In this document: one piece after another, positions 44,493 through 53,702 of the stretch
Layout: each line of letters starts with the position of its first letter
Position numbering within the stretch: position 1 is the stretch's first letter
NCBI RefSeq assembly: GCF_022489035.1
Contig: NZ_JAKVTV010000001.1
Coordinates: 806,001-870,000, forward strand
Source of the DNA: Christiangramia lutea
GTDB taxonomy: Bacteria; Bacteroidota; Bacteroidia; Flavobacteriales; Flavobacteriaceae
Length of the DNA stretch: 64,000 bases
Direction: 5' to 3'
Translations under genes and position numbers: made by a program
Notes under the pieces: model-generated
Databases searched by the model: none
Told to the model about the DNA's origin: nothing
What the model saw: only the letters and a program-made list of their open reading frames with translations

Positions 44493-45730
44493 AGTTTAAT
44501 GTACCACATATAAGAATTCCTTTCTTGATTTGTGTCTTCATCATGGGACTCAATCTTCAGGCTCAAGATAAAGCAGACAGAAAATACCTGCTGGGAAACT
44601 GGAATGGAACCAGAGATAGCCTGGAATCAAACGGATTATACATCAATCCCCGGCTTACTGTCTTCAATCAGAACTTTGTGGCAGGCACTGGGGATAAAAA
44701 ATCAGTTTTTAATGGTAAAGCCCAGATAGATTTAAAATTTAATGCTAAAAGCCTAGGACTAAGTCGCTGGACTCTGGTCACAAAAGCTGAATATAATTTT
44801 GGAAATACTCTTTTTGGAACAGGACAGGTGTTAATACCTAAGAATACCGCCATTACCTTTCCGGGATATGAGGATGGCGAACGTTTTGATATAAGTAGTG
44901 TATACTTGGTATACAGCTGGAAACCTGGAAATCAAATCCTAGCTGGAAAGATAAATATGATAGATCTGGCTTCGGGTACAACCTACAGTGGTGGGGCAGG
45001 ATTAGATGCATTCTGGAGTTTGGGATTTGCTGCTCCTGTTTCAGGAATTACTCCACCTTATATTTTTGGGACCATCGCCAATATTAGTGGTGAAAAACTA
45101 AAGTGGACTTTTATGGTCTATGATCCTGTTAGCGTGGTTGGGGTATCTGGTTTAGACAATCCTTTTAATGAAGGTGTGGTACTGTCGGTTTCACCCGGAT
45201 GGAAAGTAAAAATAGGTAATTCAGAGGGAAATCATGCCCTTGGTTTGGCCTATAGCTCCCAGGATGGTGACAATTTATATTCGTTGGGAGATATTAATCC
45301 CCCAACTGGTATTCCGGTTACCGACAAAAAGAATCGCTATTACGCTAGTTATAGTTTTAATCACCCACTGCAAATGCTGGATGAAAACAAATCCTGGGGT
45401 ATATTTGGGCAGGTTGCTTTATCCGATGGGAATCCCAATCCTGTAGATTTTAGTCTTCTTTTAGGACTTGGAGGTAACAGTTTTATCAGTAACCGATCCC
45501 AGGATACCTGGGGATTGGCTTTTTATGATTATTCACTCAGCGGCATCATAGATGATAGAGCCGAAGCCGTGGGTATACCGCTTCGAAATGAAATAGGTAT
45601 TGAGACCTTTTATCAATATTGGGCGACCCCTTGGTTTTCCATAGGTGCTGATGTCCAAATAATTAAACCGATTATCGAAGACAGTGATACAGCAGTTTTT
45701 CTGGGCCTGAGATCCTCGGTTAAATTTTAA
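44489..45730 (+). CDS. OprB-like carbohydrate porin
   Basis: A 413-residue outer-membrane porin with a signal peptide (ending NLQAQ). The mature N-terminus LLGNWNGTRDSLESNGLYIN matches the OprB pattern of GxWxGxRxxLxxxG. Alternating hydrophobic strands continue to the terminal SSVKF, an outer-membrane barrel signature with a final Phe. Starting inside the stop of the amidohydrolase gene, it likely admits that enzyme's substrate by diffusion. Sugars are the usual cargo but not proven here. Confidence 0.85.
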   Translation: MKFNVPHIRIPFLICVFIMGLNLQAQDKADRKYLLGNWNGTRDSLESNGLYINPRLTVFNQNFVAGTGDKKSVFNGKAQIDLKFNAKSLGLSRWTLVTKAEYNFGNTLFGTGQVLIPKNTAITFPGYEDGERFDISSVYLVYSWKPGNQILAGKINMIDLASGTTYSGGAGLDAFWSLGFAAPVSGITPPYIFGTIANISGEKLKWTFMVYDPVSVVGVSGLDNPFNEGVVLSVSPGWKVKIGNSEGNHALGLAYSSQDGDNLYSLGDINPPTGIPVTDKKNRYYASYSFNHPLQMLDENKSWGIFGQVALSDGNPNPVDFSLLLGLGGNSFISNRSQDTWGLAFYDYSLSGIIDDRAEAVGIPLRNEIGIETFYQYWATPWFSIGADVQIIKPIIEDSDTAVFLGLRSSVKF

Positions 45731-45840
45731 AGGATTTTGTCATCTGCTGGCCGCTAATTTCCATGACTAATATTCACTATTGGATATAATTATGAATGCT
45801 AAACAAATGAAATACAGTTTTTTAAGAGAGTAAAATATGA

Positions 45841-45860
45841 GTTTTTTCGTATTTTAATGT
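45841..45860 (+). promoter_or_regulatory. promoter-like box upstream of first DUF3604 gene
   Basis: GTTTTTTCGTATTTTAATGT lies about 50 bp upstream of the start and matches the box before the second DUF3604 gene and, less fully, that before the amidohydrolase gene. Confidence 0.45.
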
Positions 45861-45908
45861 TCACTTTTTTCAAATGATAATTTCTGTGAAAATAAAAAAC
45901 TACCAACT

Positions 45909-47804
45909 ATGAAAAATGTTTTAAAATCAACTGGGATACTATTAAGCCTTTGTCTCTTCTGGAGCTGCGGAGATGAAAAAAAAGAAGATCAGGAGGACAT
46001 TGCGGAAATTAATGTAGCTGAAACAGAGGAAATCAAGTCTAATCCTTTAAAAGATGTATACTGGGGGGATACCCACCAGCATACGGGAAATTCTTTTGAT
46101 GTTTATTTATTCGGAACACCCAATTCCACTCCAGAGACCGCGTTTCGTTTTGCCAGGGGTGAAGCGGTAGAAAGCCCTACCACCGGTGAAACCATGAAAT
46201 TAACCAAACCATTGGATTTTATGGTAATCGCAGACCATGCCGAATTATTAGGCTCTATTGCTCTCATGTATGATGGGGTTCCTGGTTTCGCCGATACCAA
46301 AACTGCAGAAAAATTCCTGGAAATTGCTCCGGAACCCAAGGAAGAAGGAATGCAGAAGATCTATGACATTCTTAATTATGCTGCCTTTGACCAGCCAAAT
46401 GAGGCAAATTTAACTTCAAAAGATCTTATTAGTGATTTTGGAGGTGATAAAAGAAAAACAGCCTGGAACAATTATCTTGAAACCACCCAGAAATTTAACG
46501 ATCCAGGAACATTTACTACTCTTATAGGATGGGAATGGTCCTCGAATAACAGTGGTGCCAATCTTCACCGGGTAATATTTATGCCTGAAGATGAAAATGT
46601 AGCTAAGCAGTTCATTCCATACAGTGCATTAAGCAGTGATGATCCGGAAGATCTTTGGGACTGGCTGGACCAGACTAGTAACAAAACTGGAGCAAGTTTC
46701 GTTGCAATTCCACATAATCCAAATATTAGTATCGGGCTTATGTTTCCTGAAGTTCGCCTGAACGGGCAACCGGTAGATGAGGCCTATGCCAAACAACGAA
46801 TGAAATGGGAAAAGAACATAGAGGTCACCCAGATAAAAGGAGATTCTGAAACCCACCCCGCACTTTCGCCGAATGATGAATTTGCCGATTTTGAAACCTA
46901 TGATTTTGCATTAACTCCCGACGGAACCAGACCAGACCCTACTGTTGCAGATTACGTTAGAACCGGTTTAATGAGAGGTCTGGAACTCGAAAAAAAAATA
47001 GGAACGAACCCTTATAAAGTAGGACTGATTGGGAGTAGTGATTCTCATACCGGGATGAGTGCCATAGAGGAGACCAATTTTGCCGGTAAAGGTCAGCATG
47101 ACGCCAAACCAGAACAACGATCACATCCAACCGGGATAGGTTCTTCAAAAGGATGGGACATGGGTGCTGCTGGTTGGGTTGGTGTTTGGGCCGAATCGAA
47201 TACCCGCAAAAGTCTGGTAGACGCTTTTAAAAGAAGAGAGGTCTATGCAACTACCGGCCCAAGGATCACCTTGCGATTCTTTGGAGGATTTGATTATTCT
47301 AAAAATGATCTCGAGGATGAAAATATGGTTCAAACAGGCTATGACAAAGGCGTGCCCATGGGTGGAGATCTTCGGAATACCAATGGCAAGGCTCCGAGTT
47401 TTATGATCGCCGCGATGAAAGATCCAGATGGCGCAAACCTTGACCGAATTCAGGTGATCAAAGGCTGGCTGGGTACCGATGGAAAAGCTAAAGAAAAGGT
47501 ATTTGATGTAGCCCTTTCCGGAGACCGAACCGATGGCAGCGAAAAAGTTGGAAATACCGTAGATCTGAAAACCGGGAAATATACTAACAGCATTGGAGCC
47601 TCAGAACTCTCAACCTTGTGGACCGATCCTGAATTTGATGCCAGCCAGAGCGCATTTTACTACGTTAGGGTATTGGAAATTCCAACGCCAAGGTATTCAT
47701 TATTGGACGCTATAGAATTGGGAATCGATGTGAAGGAAACCAATCATCCTGCCACTATTCAGGAGCGGGTATATAGTTCACCAATCTGGTATAACCTGGA
47801 ATAA
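45909..47804 (+). CDS. DUF3604 lipoprotein (first of tandem pair)
   Basis: A 631-residue lipoprotein (LFWSC lipobox, C20). The DUF3604 domain covers almost the whole protein. It opens with YWGDTHQHTGNSFD (about 53-66), an HxH pattern like the metal site of PHP-type phosphoesterases, and continues with FMVIADHAELLG, GWEWSSN, IPHNPN and GSSDSHTGMS. These His/Asp clusters suggest a multinuclear metal hydrolase in the periplasm or at the surface. The reaction is unknown to me. It is a paralogue of the next gene and has the same length. Confidence 0.9.
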   Translation: MKNVLKSTGILLSLCLFWSCGDEKKEDQEDIAEINVAETEEIKSNPLKDVYWGDTHQHTGNSFDVYLFGTPNSTPETAFRFARGEAVESPTTGETMKLTKPLDFMVIADHAELLGSIALMYDGVPGFADTKTAEKFLEIAPEPKEEGMQKIYDILNYAAFDQPNEANLTSKDLISDFGGDKRKTAWNNYLETTQKFNDPGTFTTLIGWEWSSNNSGANLHRVIFMPEDENVAKQFIPYSALSSDDPEDLWDWLDQTSNKTGASFVAIPHNPNISIGLMFPEVRLNGQPVDEAYAKQRMKWEKNIEVTQIKGDSETHPALSPNDEFADFETYDFALTPDGTRPDPTVADYVRTGLMRGLELEKKIGTNPYKVGLIGSSDSHTGMSAIEETNFAGKGQHDAKPEQRSHPTGIGSSKGWDMGAAGWVGVWAESNTRKSLVDAFKRREVYATTGPRITLRFFGGFDYSKNDLEDENMVQTGYDKGVPMGGDLRNTNGKAPSFMIAAMKDPDGANLDRIQVIKGWLGTDGKAKEKVFDVALSGDRTDGSEKVGNTVDLKTGKYTNSIGASELSTLWTDPEFDASQSAFYYVRVLEIPTPRYSLLDAIELGIDVKETNHPATIQERVYSSPIWYNLE

Positions 47805-47880
47805 GACATGAAATTTTATAAAATAAGCCTGTTATATAACCAACTACAGGCTAATTATTTTTCTATTTTACTCATATACA

Positions 47881-47900
47881 GTTTTTTAGTATCTTAACGC
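47881..47900 (+). promoter_or_regulatory. promoter-like box upstream of second DUF3604 gene
   Basis: GTTTTTTAGTATCTTAACGC lies about 55 bp upstream of the start. TATCTTAA matches the amidohydrolase box exactly. Confidence 0.45.
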
Positions 47901-47955
47901 TCGCCATTGGAAAAATTTTTAACCAAAAGGTTTTGTGTATTAAAAACTACCAATT

Positions 47956-49851
47956 ATGAAAAATGCTATAAAATTACTTGGGATACTGTTATGCATTTGT
48001 CTCTTCTGGAGCTGCGGAGATGAAAAAAAGGAAAAAACCGAAAATGAATCTTCTTCAACCCGTGCAGATCGTGAGCAGATAGAAAGAAATGAGCTTAAGG
48101 AAGCCTATTTTGGAGACACTCATGTACACACCGGCTGGTCATTTGATGCCGGCCTTGATGGAGCTACGCTTACTCCAACCGATGCTTATAGATATGCCAC
48201 AGGTGAAGAAGTCACTTCAAATTCTGGAATAAAAACACAAATATCAAGACCCTATGACTGGTTTATGATCACTGATCATTCCGACGGAATGGGAACCATC
48301 AATGAAGTGATTGATGGAAATGCTGAAATGATGGAAAGTGAGGTCCTGCAAAGGTGGAACAAGGCTTTCGCCTCAGGTAGCGAACAAGCCGCTGCCGATG
48401 CCAAAAGTGAAGTGATCAATCTCCAATCAACTGGAAAATTGCCAAAACAGGTAATGGACCCCAAATGGATGAAAACGGCCTGGAACAAGACGATCGATGC
48501 GGCTGAAGAATTCTACAAACCCGGTAATTTCACCACTTTTACTGCTTACGAATGGACGGTTAATGCCGGTGGTGGCGATAATCTTCACAGGAATATCATC
48601 TATAAGGAAGGTGGCGACCAGGCCCGTGATATCTTACCACTTACAACCTTTGAGACTGAAGATCCAAAGAAACTTTGGGAATGGATGGCAAATTATGAAG
48701 CGCAGACAGGCGACAAACTGCTGGCCATTCCGCATAATGGGAATATGTCTAATGGCCGGATGTATGAAGAGCAGCAATTTGATGGTTCACCTATGACCAG
48801 TGAATGGGCCGAAATGAGGCAGAAATACGAAAGACTCATGGAATTATTTCAATATAAAGGCCAGAGCGAAGCGCATCCTTTTCTTTCTCCGGAAGACGAA
48901 TTCGCCGATTATGAACTCTGGGATCGTGGCAACCTGGTGCTGAAGCCAAAAAAATCAAAGGAAGCCTGGAAATACGAATACTGGCGTGAAGGGCTTAAAT
49001 CTGGAATGAGGATCCAACAGGAGCTGGGAGTTAATCCATTTATGTATGGCTCTAATAGCGCTACAGATGCACATACGGGAATATCCTCCCTAGAGGAAGA
49101 TGAATTCTATGGAAAGTTCAAAACCGTGGAACCCAGCAATAAAGAGAGATGGAATTTCCCACTTATTGACGGGAACAACGACCAGTATAAGGGATGGGAA
49201 ATGGCGGCTTCTGGTGTTATGGGAGTCTGGGCAGAATCTAATACTCGCGAAGATATCTGGGAAGCTATGTATAGAAGGGAAACTTTTTCCACTACCGGTC
49301 CGCGTATGAAGATCAGGTTTTTTGGAGGGTTTGACTATACCGAAGAAGATAAAAATGATCTGGCGAAAAATGGATATGAGAAAGGTGTAGCCATGGGCGC
49401 CATGCTTGGCGCTGCTATGAATGATAAAGCACCAACTTTCCTGATCCAGGCGATGAAAGATCCGGAAGGAGCAAACCTGGATAGGTTACAGGTGATTAAA
49501 GGTTGGGTAGATGCCAGTGGTGAGACCCAGGAAAAGATCTATCAGGTGGCCTGGTCTGGGGATCGTAAACTTGATAATAATGGTAAGCTACCCGCAGTGG
49601 GGAATACAGTAAATTTAGAAACGGCAGAATATACTAACGATATTGGGGATACTGAATTCACAACCTATTGGACCGATCCTGACTTCGATCCTTCATTACC
49701 AGCCTTTTATTACGTAAGAGTACTGGAGATCCCAACACCTCGATGGACATTATTCGATAAGGTAAGACATGATCTGACCCTTCCGGATGAAGTTCCACTC
49801 GTACATCAGGAACGAGGAGTGAGTTCTCCAATCTGGTATAACCCAAAATAG
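47956..49851 (+). CDS. DUF3604 lipoprotein (second of tandem pair)
   Basis: A 631-residue paralogue of the preceding gene with the same lipobox region (LFWSCGDEKKE). Metal-site motifs are FGDTHVHTGWSFDAG (about 52-66), MITDHSDGMG, YEWTVN, IPHNGN and SATDAHTGIS. The two copies differ across the regions between motifs, for example in the residues after the first HxH, so they may act on related but different substrates. It has its own promoter-like box and is followed by a strong terminator, so it need not be co-transcribed with the sulfatase. Confidence 0.9.
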   Translation: MKNAIKLLGILLCICLFWSCGDEKKEKTENESSSTRADREQIERNELKEAYFGDTHVHTGWSFDAGLDGATLTPTDAYRYATGEEVTSNSGIKTQISRPYDWFMITDHSDGMGTINEVIDGNAEMMESEVLQRWNKAFASGSEQAAADAKSEVINLQSTGKLPKQVMDPKWMKTAWNKTIDAAEEFYKPGNFTTFTAYEWTVNAGGGDNLHRNIIYKEGGDQARDILPLTTFETEDPKKLWEWMANYEAQTGDKLLAIPHNGNMSNGRMYEEQQFDGSPMTSEWAEMRQKYERLMELFQYKGQSEAHPFLSPEDEFADYELWDRGNLVLKPKKSKEAWKYEYWREGLKSGMRIQQELGVNPFMYGSNSATDAHTGISSLEEDEFYGKFKTVEPSNKERWNFPLIDGNNDQYKGWEMAASGVMGVWAESNTREDIWEAMYRRETFSTTGPRMKIRFFGGFDYTEEDKNDLAKNGYEKGVAMGAMLGAAMNDKAPTFLIQAMKDPEGANLDRLQVIKGWVDASGETQEKIYQVAWSGDRKLDNNGKLPAVGNTVNLETAEYTNDIGDTEFTTYWTDPDFDPSLPAFYYVRVLEIPTPRWTLFDKVRHDLTLPDEVPLVHQERGVSSPIWYNPK

Positions 49852-49872
49852 GATAAAACGAATTTTAAATTT

Positions 49873-49905
49873 AAAACCTGTAGTGAAATCACTGCAGGTT
49901 TTTTG
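49873..49905 (+). terminator. rho-independent terminator
   Basis: AACCTGTAGTG (49875-49885) pairs with CACTGCAGGTT (49890-49900), with one G-U pair, around an AAAT loop and followed by TTTT. It ends the DUF3604 transcript. Confidence 0.92.
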
Positions 49906-50319
49906 TTAGTAATCAAAAAATAGCTCTTTTTTCTATTCAATTCAAGGTTTCTGTTGGCTAATAATTAGATAAATCATTGTTAAAAGCATGTTTTAATGTG
50001 TGGAAATTACTGTATCGATCTGTATTACAGTAGCTTGTAATGTTTGTTTGTGGTTTTTTTACTAAATTAATGCTTGTTTTATAGCCTAACCAATCTGAAT
50101 ATCACAGCCATTAACAATCCCCATTTAAAGATGGTAATATCCCTAATGTTGTCGGGCCATTTTAAGCTTTTTTTGAATTGGCCTTTTACATCTATGAATT
50201 TAAACTGTTACGCCTTTGATCCTATGAACCTGATCTTATGTAGCTATAGGAAGCAACCATATCAGGAAAAAAAGAGCAGTATCATTAAGAATTGTATTAA
50301 CCTTTAAAATTGAAAGACC
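49906..50319. other. long AT-rich leader region of the sulfatase gene
   Basis: This gap of about 410 bp after the terminator has no gene I can support. It holds T-rich runs and a GGTTTTTTTACTAAATTAAT stretch near 50052-50071 that loosely recalls the boxes ahead of the DUF3604 genes. A 77-codon open frame inside it (50074-50307) has no signal, motif or good context. Confidence 0.4.
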
Positions 50320-51888
50320 ATGAAGAAATCATTTTTAAGCCTTATCCTTTGCTGTTGGTGGGTATTGGGTTTTGCCCAGGAAAAACCAAATATCCTGGTG
50401 ATATGGGGGGATGATATAGGCTGGACAAACCTTAGTGCCTATGAACATGGTACAATGGCCTATACCACACCTAACATAGACCGCATAGGAGAAGAAGGAA
50501 TTATTTTTACCGATCATTATGCACAGCCGTCCTGTACGGCGGGACGGGCTGCGTTTATAACCGGGCAGTACCCAATTCGATCGGGGATGACCACCGTGGG
50601 ACAACCCGGAGATGCTTTAGGCCTGCAGAAAGAATCGCCCAGCCTTGCAGCGGTATTGAAGGCAGCCGGATATCGTACCGGGCATTTTGGAAAGAATCAC
50701 CTTGGAGATCGAAACGAGCATTTGCCAACTGTACATGGTTTTGATGAGTTCTTCGGAAACCTGTACCACCTGAATACACAGGAAGAGGCCGAGCAAAGGG
50801 ATTATCAGAATTTTGGGAAAGCTTATTCCGGTTCCCTGGAAGAATATGAAAAGAAATTTGGTACCCGTGGAGTGATACATTCGTTTGCCACCGATAAAGT
50901 TGATAATACGTCCGATCCTCGTTTTGGACCGGTAGGAAAACAGCGTTTAGAGGATACCGGGCCACTTACCCAGGAGCGAATGAAGAATTTTGACCGCGAG
51001 GAAGTGATCCCGAAAGCACTTGATTTTATTGAAGGCTCTAAAGATGCGGATGAACCTTTCTTCGTATGGCTAAATACCAGCCGTATGCACCTGTACACCA
51101 GGATCGAAGACGAATGGCTAAATAAAGTAGAAAAATATACCAGTGAAGCAGATTATTATGGAGCAGGAATGCTTCAGCATGACTCAGATATAGGTTATGT
51201 TTTGGATCAACTGGAAGAAATGGGACTTTTGGAGAATACCATCGTGTTATATTCAACAGATAACGGTCCCGAACATGCTTCCTGGCCGCATGGAGGAACT
51301 ACTCCTTTCCGTGGAGAAAAAATGACCACTTACGAAGGTGGGGTTCGTGTACCATGTATGGTGAGATGGCCCGACAAGATCCCGGCTGGCCAGCAATTGA
51401 ATGGTATCCAGAGCCATATGGACCTGTTCACTACACTGGCAGCTGCAGCGGGAGTAGATAATGTAGCCGATAAGATGATGAACGAAAAAAAACAGTATAT
51501 CGATGGAGTAAATAACCTGGATTACTGGTTGGGTAATTCAGATAAATCGGAACGAAACCATATTTTCTATTATTATGAAAGTAAGCTTACCGCGGTGCGT
51601 ATGGGGCCGTGGAAATTCCATTTCTCCACCAAGGAAGATTATTATGCAAACGTAGTTCCACGTACGGTGCCGCTGGTTTTCAATATTCGGATGGATCCTT
51701 ACGAGAGTTACGATAGTACCGATGCTTACGGACATTTGATGCAAAAGGTTTCCTGGCTCATTCAGCCAATGGGCGAATTGATGGGTCAGCACCTTCAAAC
51801 TTTGGCAGAATATCCGCCGGTACAGGGAGGAAAATCCTTTGATATGTCGAATGTGGTTGATGAATTTATCAACAAGGCCCGGCAATAA
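50320..51888 (+). CDS. periplasmic sulfatase (formylglycine-dependent arylsulfatase family)
   Basis: A 522-residue sulfatase with a signal peptide ending GFAQ. Calcium ligands are in [10 protein letters not shown] (D31, D32). The modification site is [13 protein letters not shown], with C72 expected to become formylglycine; it has Ala in place of the more common Pro in CxPxR. Further sulfatase blocks are [16 protein letters not shown] and [13 protein letters not shown], the latter carrying the metal-binding Asp/Asn. It would need the formylglycine-generating enzyme encoded at 30.6 kb. Substrate specificity cannot be read. It stands ahead of a four-gene outer-membrane operon after 132 bp. Confidence 0.94.
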   Translation: MKKSFLSLILCCWWVLGFAQEKPNILVIWGDDIGWTNLSAYEHGTMAYTTPNIDRIGEEGIIFTDHYAQPSCTAGRAAFITGQYPIRSGMTTVGQPGDALGLQKESPSLAAVLKAAGYRTGHFGKNHLGDRNEHLPTVHGFDEFFGNLYHLNTQEEAEQRDYQNFGKAYSGSLEEYEKKFGTRGVIHSFATDKVDNTSDPRFGPVGKQRLEDTGPLTQERMKNFDREEVIPKALDFIEGSKDADEPFFVWLNTSRMHLYTRIEDEWLNKVEKYTSEADYYGAGMLQHDSDIGYVLDQLEEMGLLENTIVLYSTDNGPEHASWPHGGTTPFRGEKMTTYEGGVRVPCMVRWPDKIPAGQQLNGIQSHMDLFTTLAAAAGVDNVADKMMNEKKQYIDGVNNLDYWLGNSDKSERNHIFYYYESKLTAVRMGPWKFHFSTKEDYYANVVPRTVPLVFNIRMDPYESYDSTDAYGHLMQKVSWLIQPMGELMGQHLQTLAEYPPVQGGKSFDMSNVVDEFINKARQ

Positions 51889-52020
51889 GGATTAATCTTG
51901 TTTGTAGGTTAAAATTGGAGATTAATTAGTTGAAAATGCCGAAGGTGATTTGAATGCGTTCAGTTTGTCTTCGGCTATTATAGCTAAAATGATAGAATTT
52001 AATAACCAATCAACTGAAGT

Positions 52021-52596
52021 ATGAAAGCGCACAAAACAATTTTAGTGCTCCTGGCAATAAGCCTGATGGGCTTTTTGGGGAATGCCCAGGAAGAACATGA
52101 AATGGAAGGTGAAAACCATCAAGAACAACACGAGGAGCACCACAGGCACAAACATGTGATTTCACTAGGGATTGGTCATGCCCATATAAACACCGGGGTG
52201 GAAAATGGCGAAAAACAATGGCTGGTCTTACCTTCGTGGATGCTGGATTATAATTTCTGGTTTACCGAAAAATGGGCCATTGGACTGCACAGCGATATGA
52301 TCATCGAAACCTTCGAGGTAGAACATGAACATGGTTCAGAATCTGTGATCGAAAGAGAAAATCCTATCGCGCTTGTTGGTGCGCTGTCCTTTCAGCCAAT
52401 AGAATGGCTAAGCCTGGTGGCTGGGGGAGGAGTAGAATATGAAACCAGCGAAAGCTTTGGGCTGGTAAGGTTTGGAGTGGAGCCCCACTGGGAAATTCAC
52501 GAAAAATGGGAAATTTTCGTGAACATAGGCCATGATATAAAATTCGATGCCTATAACACCTGGAATCTTTCCCTGGGAATTGGCCGCGGATTTTAA
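52021..52596 (+). CDS. small outer-membrane barrel protein with His-rich N-terminus
   Basis: A 191-residue protein with a signal peptide ending GNAQ. The next 27 residues are packed with His and Glu (EEHEMEGENHQEQHEEHHRH), a likely metal-binding or flexible surface segment. The remainder (about 48-191) alternates like an eight-stranded barrel and ends NLSLGIGRGF with a terminal Phe. I do not recognise a family. It heads four tightly spaced outer-membrane protein genes (gaps of 26 and 15 bp, then an overlap). Confidence 0.85.
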   Translation: MKAHKTILVLLAISLMGFLGNAQEEHEMEGENHQEQHEEHHRHKHVISLGIGHAHINTGVENGEKQWLVLPSWMLDYNFWFTEKWAIGLHSDMIIETFEVEHEHGSESVIERENPIALVGALSFQPIEWLSLVAGGGVEYETSESFGLVRFGVEPHWEIHEKWEIFVNIGHDIKFDAYNTWNLSLGIGRGF

Positions 52597-52622
52597 ATTA
52601 GAACACCTACTAAAACCTAGCT

Positions 52623-53687
52623 ATGAAGACGCTTAGTATTCTTTTTTTGCTTGCCTTAATGGTTCCTGATCTAAGCGCTCAGCAGCAAGAGAGCGAAAAA
52701 GAAGATTCTAAGAAAATTAAGATCGCCGCTCTTCCATACATCAATTACAGCAGAACCATCGACTTTTCTTACGGTTTAATGGGAACTGCATTCTATAAAG
52801 TAAATGCTGAAGACAGTATTTCCCCTTCTTCCTCAACGATGCTCATAGGTATTTATTCCACTTCAAAAAGTTATGTAGGAATGCTCGTTCAGCAATTTTT
52901 TTTGGCTGAAGATACCTGGCGTACTAAAATATCGGTTGGCACCGGAACCGGAAACCTGCAATTCTATGAGGAATTCTATACAGGAGGCCAGTTTGTAGAT
53001 TATAGTAATAATATGCGATTTTTAGTGGGGCGTGTATCCAGAAGGCTGGTAAGTAACCTATTCGTTGGAGTTTCTGGAGGAATTTCTAACTCAAGAACCG
53101 AATTTGATCTGGAACCAGAGCAGGTGATTGATATCCCTTTAAATTTCCTTGGAGGCTTTGTGCAATCAGATTCCAGGAATAACGTCAATTATCCCTCTAA
53201 TGGACATAAAATTGAAGCCGATTATAAAAATTTTGGTGCATGGCTTGGCAACGATCAAAGTTTTCACAGGTTGGATCTTACTTACGATCATTACTCGAAT
53301 TTTGGTAATGAAGACCGTGTTTTTTTAGCCAGGTTTCATTCCAGGATATCCTTTGGGGATGTACCTTTTGTAGGTCAGCATACCGTTGGGGGCGAAAATA
53401 TTAGAGGTTATTCTGAAGGTCGGTACCGCGATAATGAACTATACAGCATTCAGGGAGAATATCGGCATAAATTTAAATCACGCTTCGGCTTTGTTGCCTT
53501 TGGTGGTTTTGCCATGGTAACCCCAGATATTTCCGAATTATTCGACCAGTTGGTTTTACCTGGTGTGGGAGCTGGAATAAGATATAGAATACTCCAAAAA
53601 GAAAAGATCAACCTGGGCCTGGATGTAGCGGTTGGAAGAAACGACTGGAGTTTGAGTTTTCTAATTTCAGATGCATTTTCCAGATAA
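52623..53687 (+). CDS. BamA/Omp85-like barrel protein without POTRA domains
   Basis: A 354-residue outer-membrane protein with a signal peptide ending DLSAQ. It consists of a surface-antigen (Bac_surface_Ag/Omp85) barrel only. The diagnostic loop-6 motif is GGENIRGYSEGRYRDNELYSI (the RGY/F signature, about 260-280). A protein of about 350 residues has no room for the periplasmic POTRA domains used in protein insertion, so transport or secretion through a partner is more likely than assembly activity. It ends LISDAFSR, not an ideal terminal aromatic residue. Confidence 0.85.
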   Translation: MKTLSILFLLALMVPDLSAQQQESEKEDSKKIKIAALPYINYSRTIDFSYGLMGTAFYKVNAEDSISPSSSTMLIGIYSTSKSYVGMLVQQFFLAEDTWRTKISVGTGTGNLQFYEEFYTGGQFVDYSNNMRFLVGRVSRRLVSNLFVGVSGGISNSRTEFDLEPEQVIDIPLNFLGGFVQSDSRNNVNYPSNGHKIEADYKNFGAWLGNDQSFHRLDLTYDHYSNFGNEDRVFLARFHSRISFGDVPFVGQHTVGGENIRGYSEGRYRDNELYSIQGEYRHKFKSRFGFVAFGGFAMVTPDISELFDQLVLPGVGAGIRYRILQKEKINLGLDVAVGRNDWSLSFLISDAFSR

Positions 53688-53702
53688 TTTATACTTGATA
53701 TC

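Noticed and set aside
50074-50307. 77-codon frame ahead of the sulfatase gene
   Set aside because: No signal peptide, motif or convincing start; composition looks like translated AT-rich leader.
51938-51975. GCCGAAG/CTTCGGC inverted repeat after the sulfatase gene as a terminator
   Set aside because: The loop is 24 bases long and no T-run follows; too weak to list.
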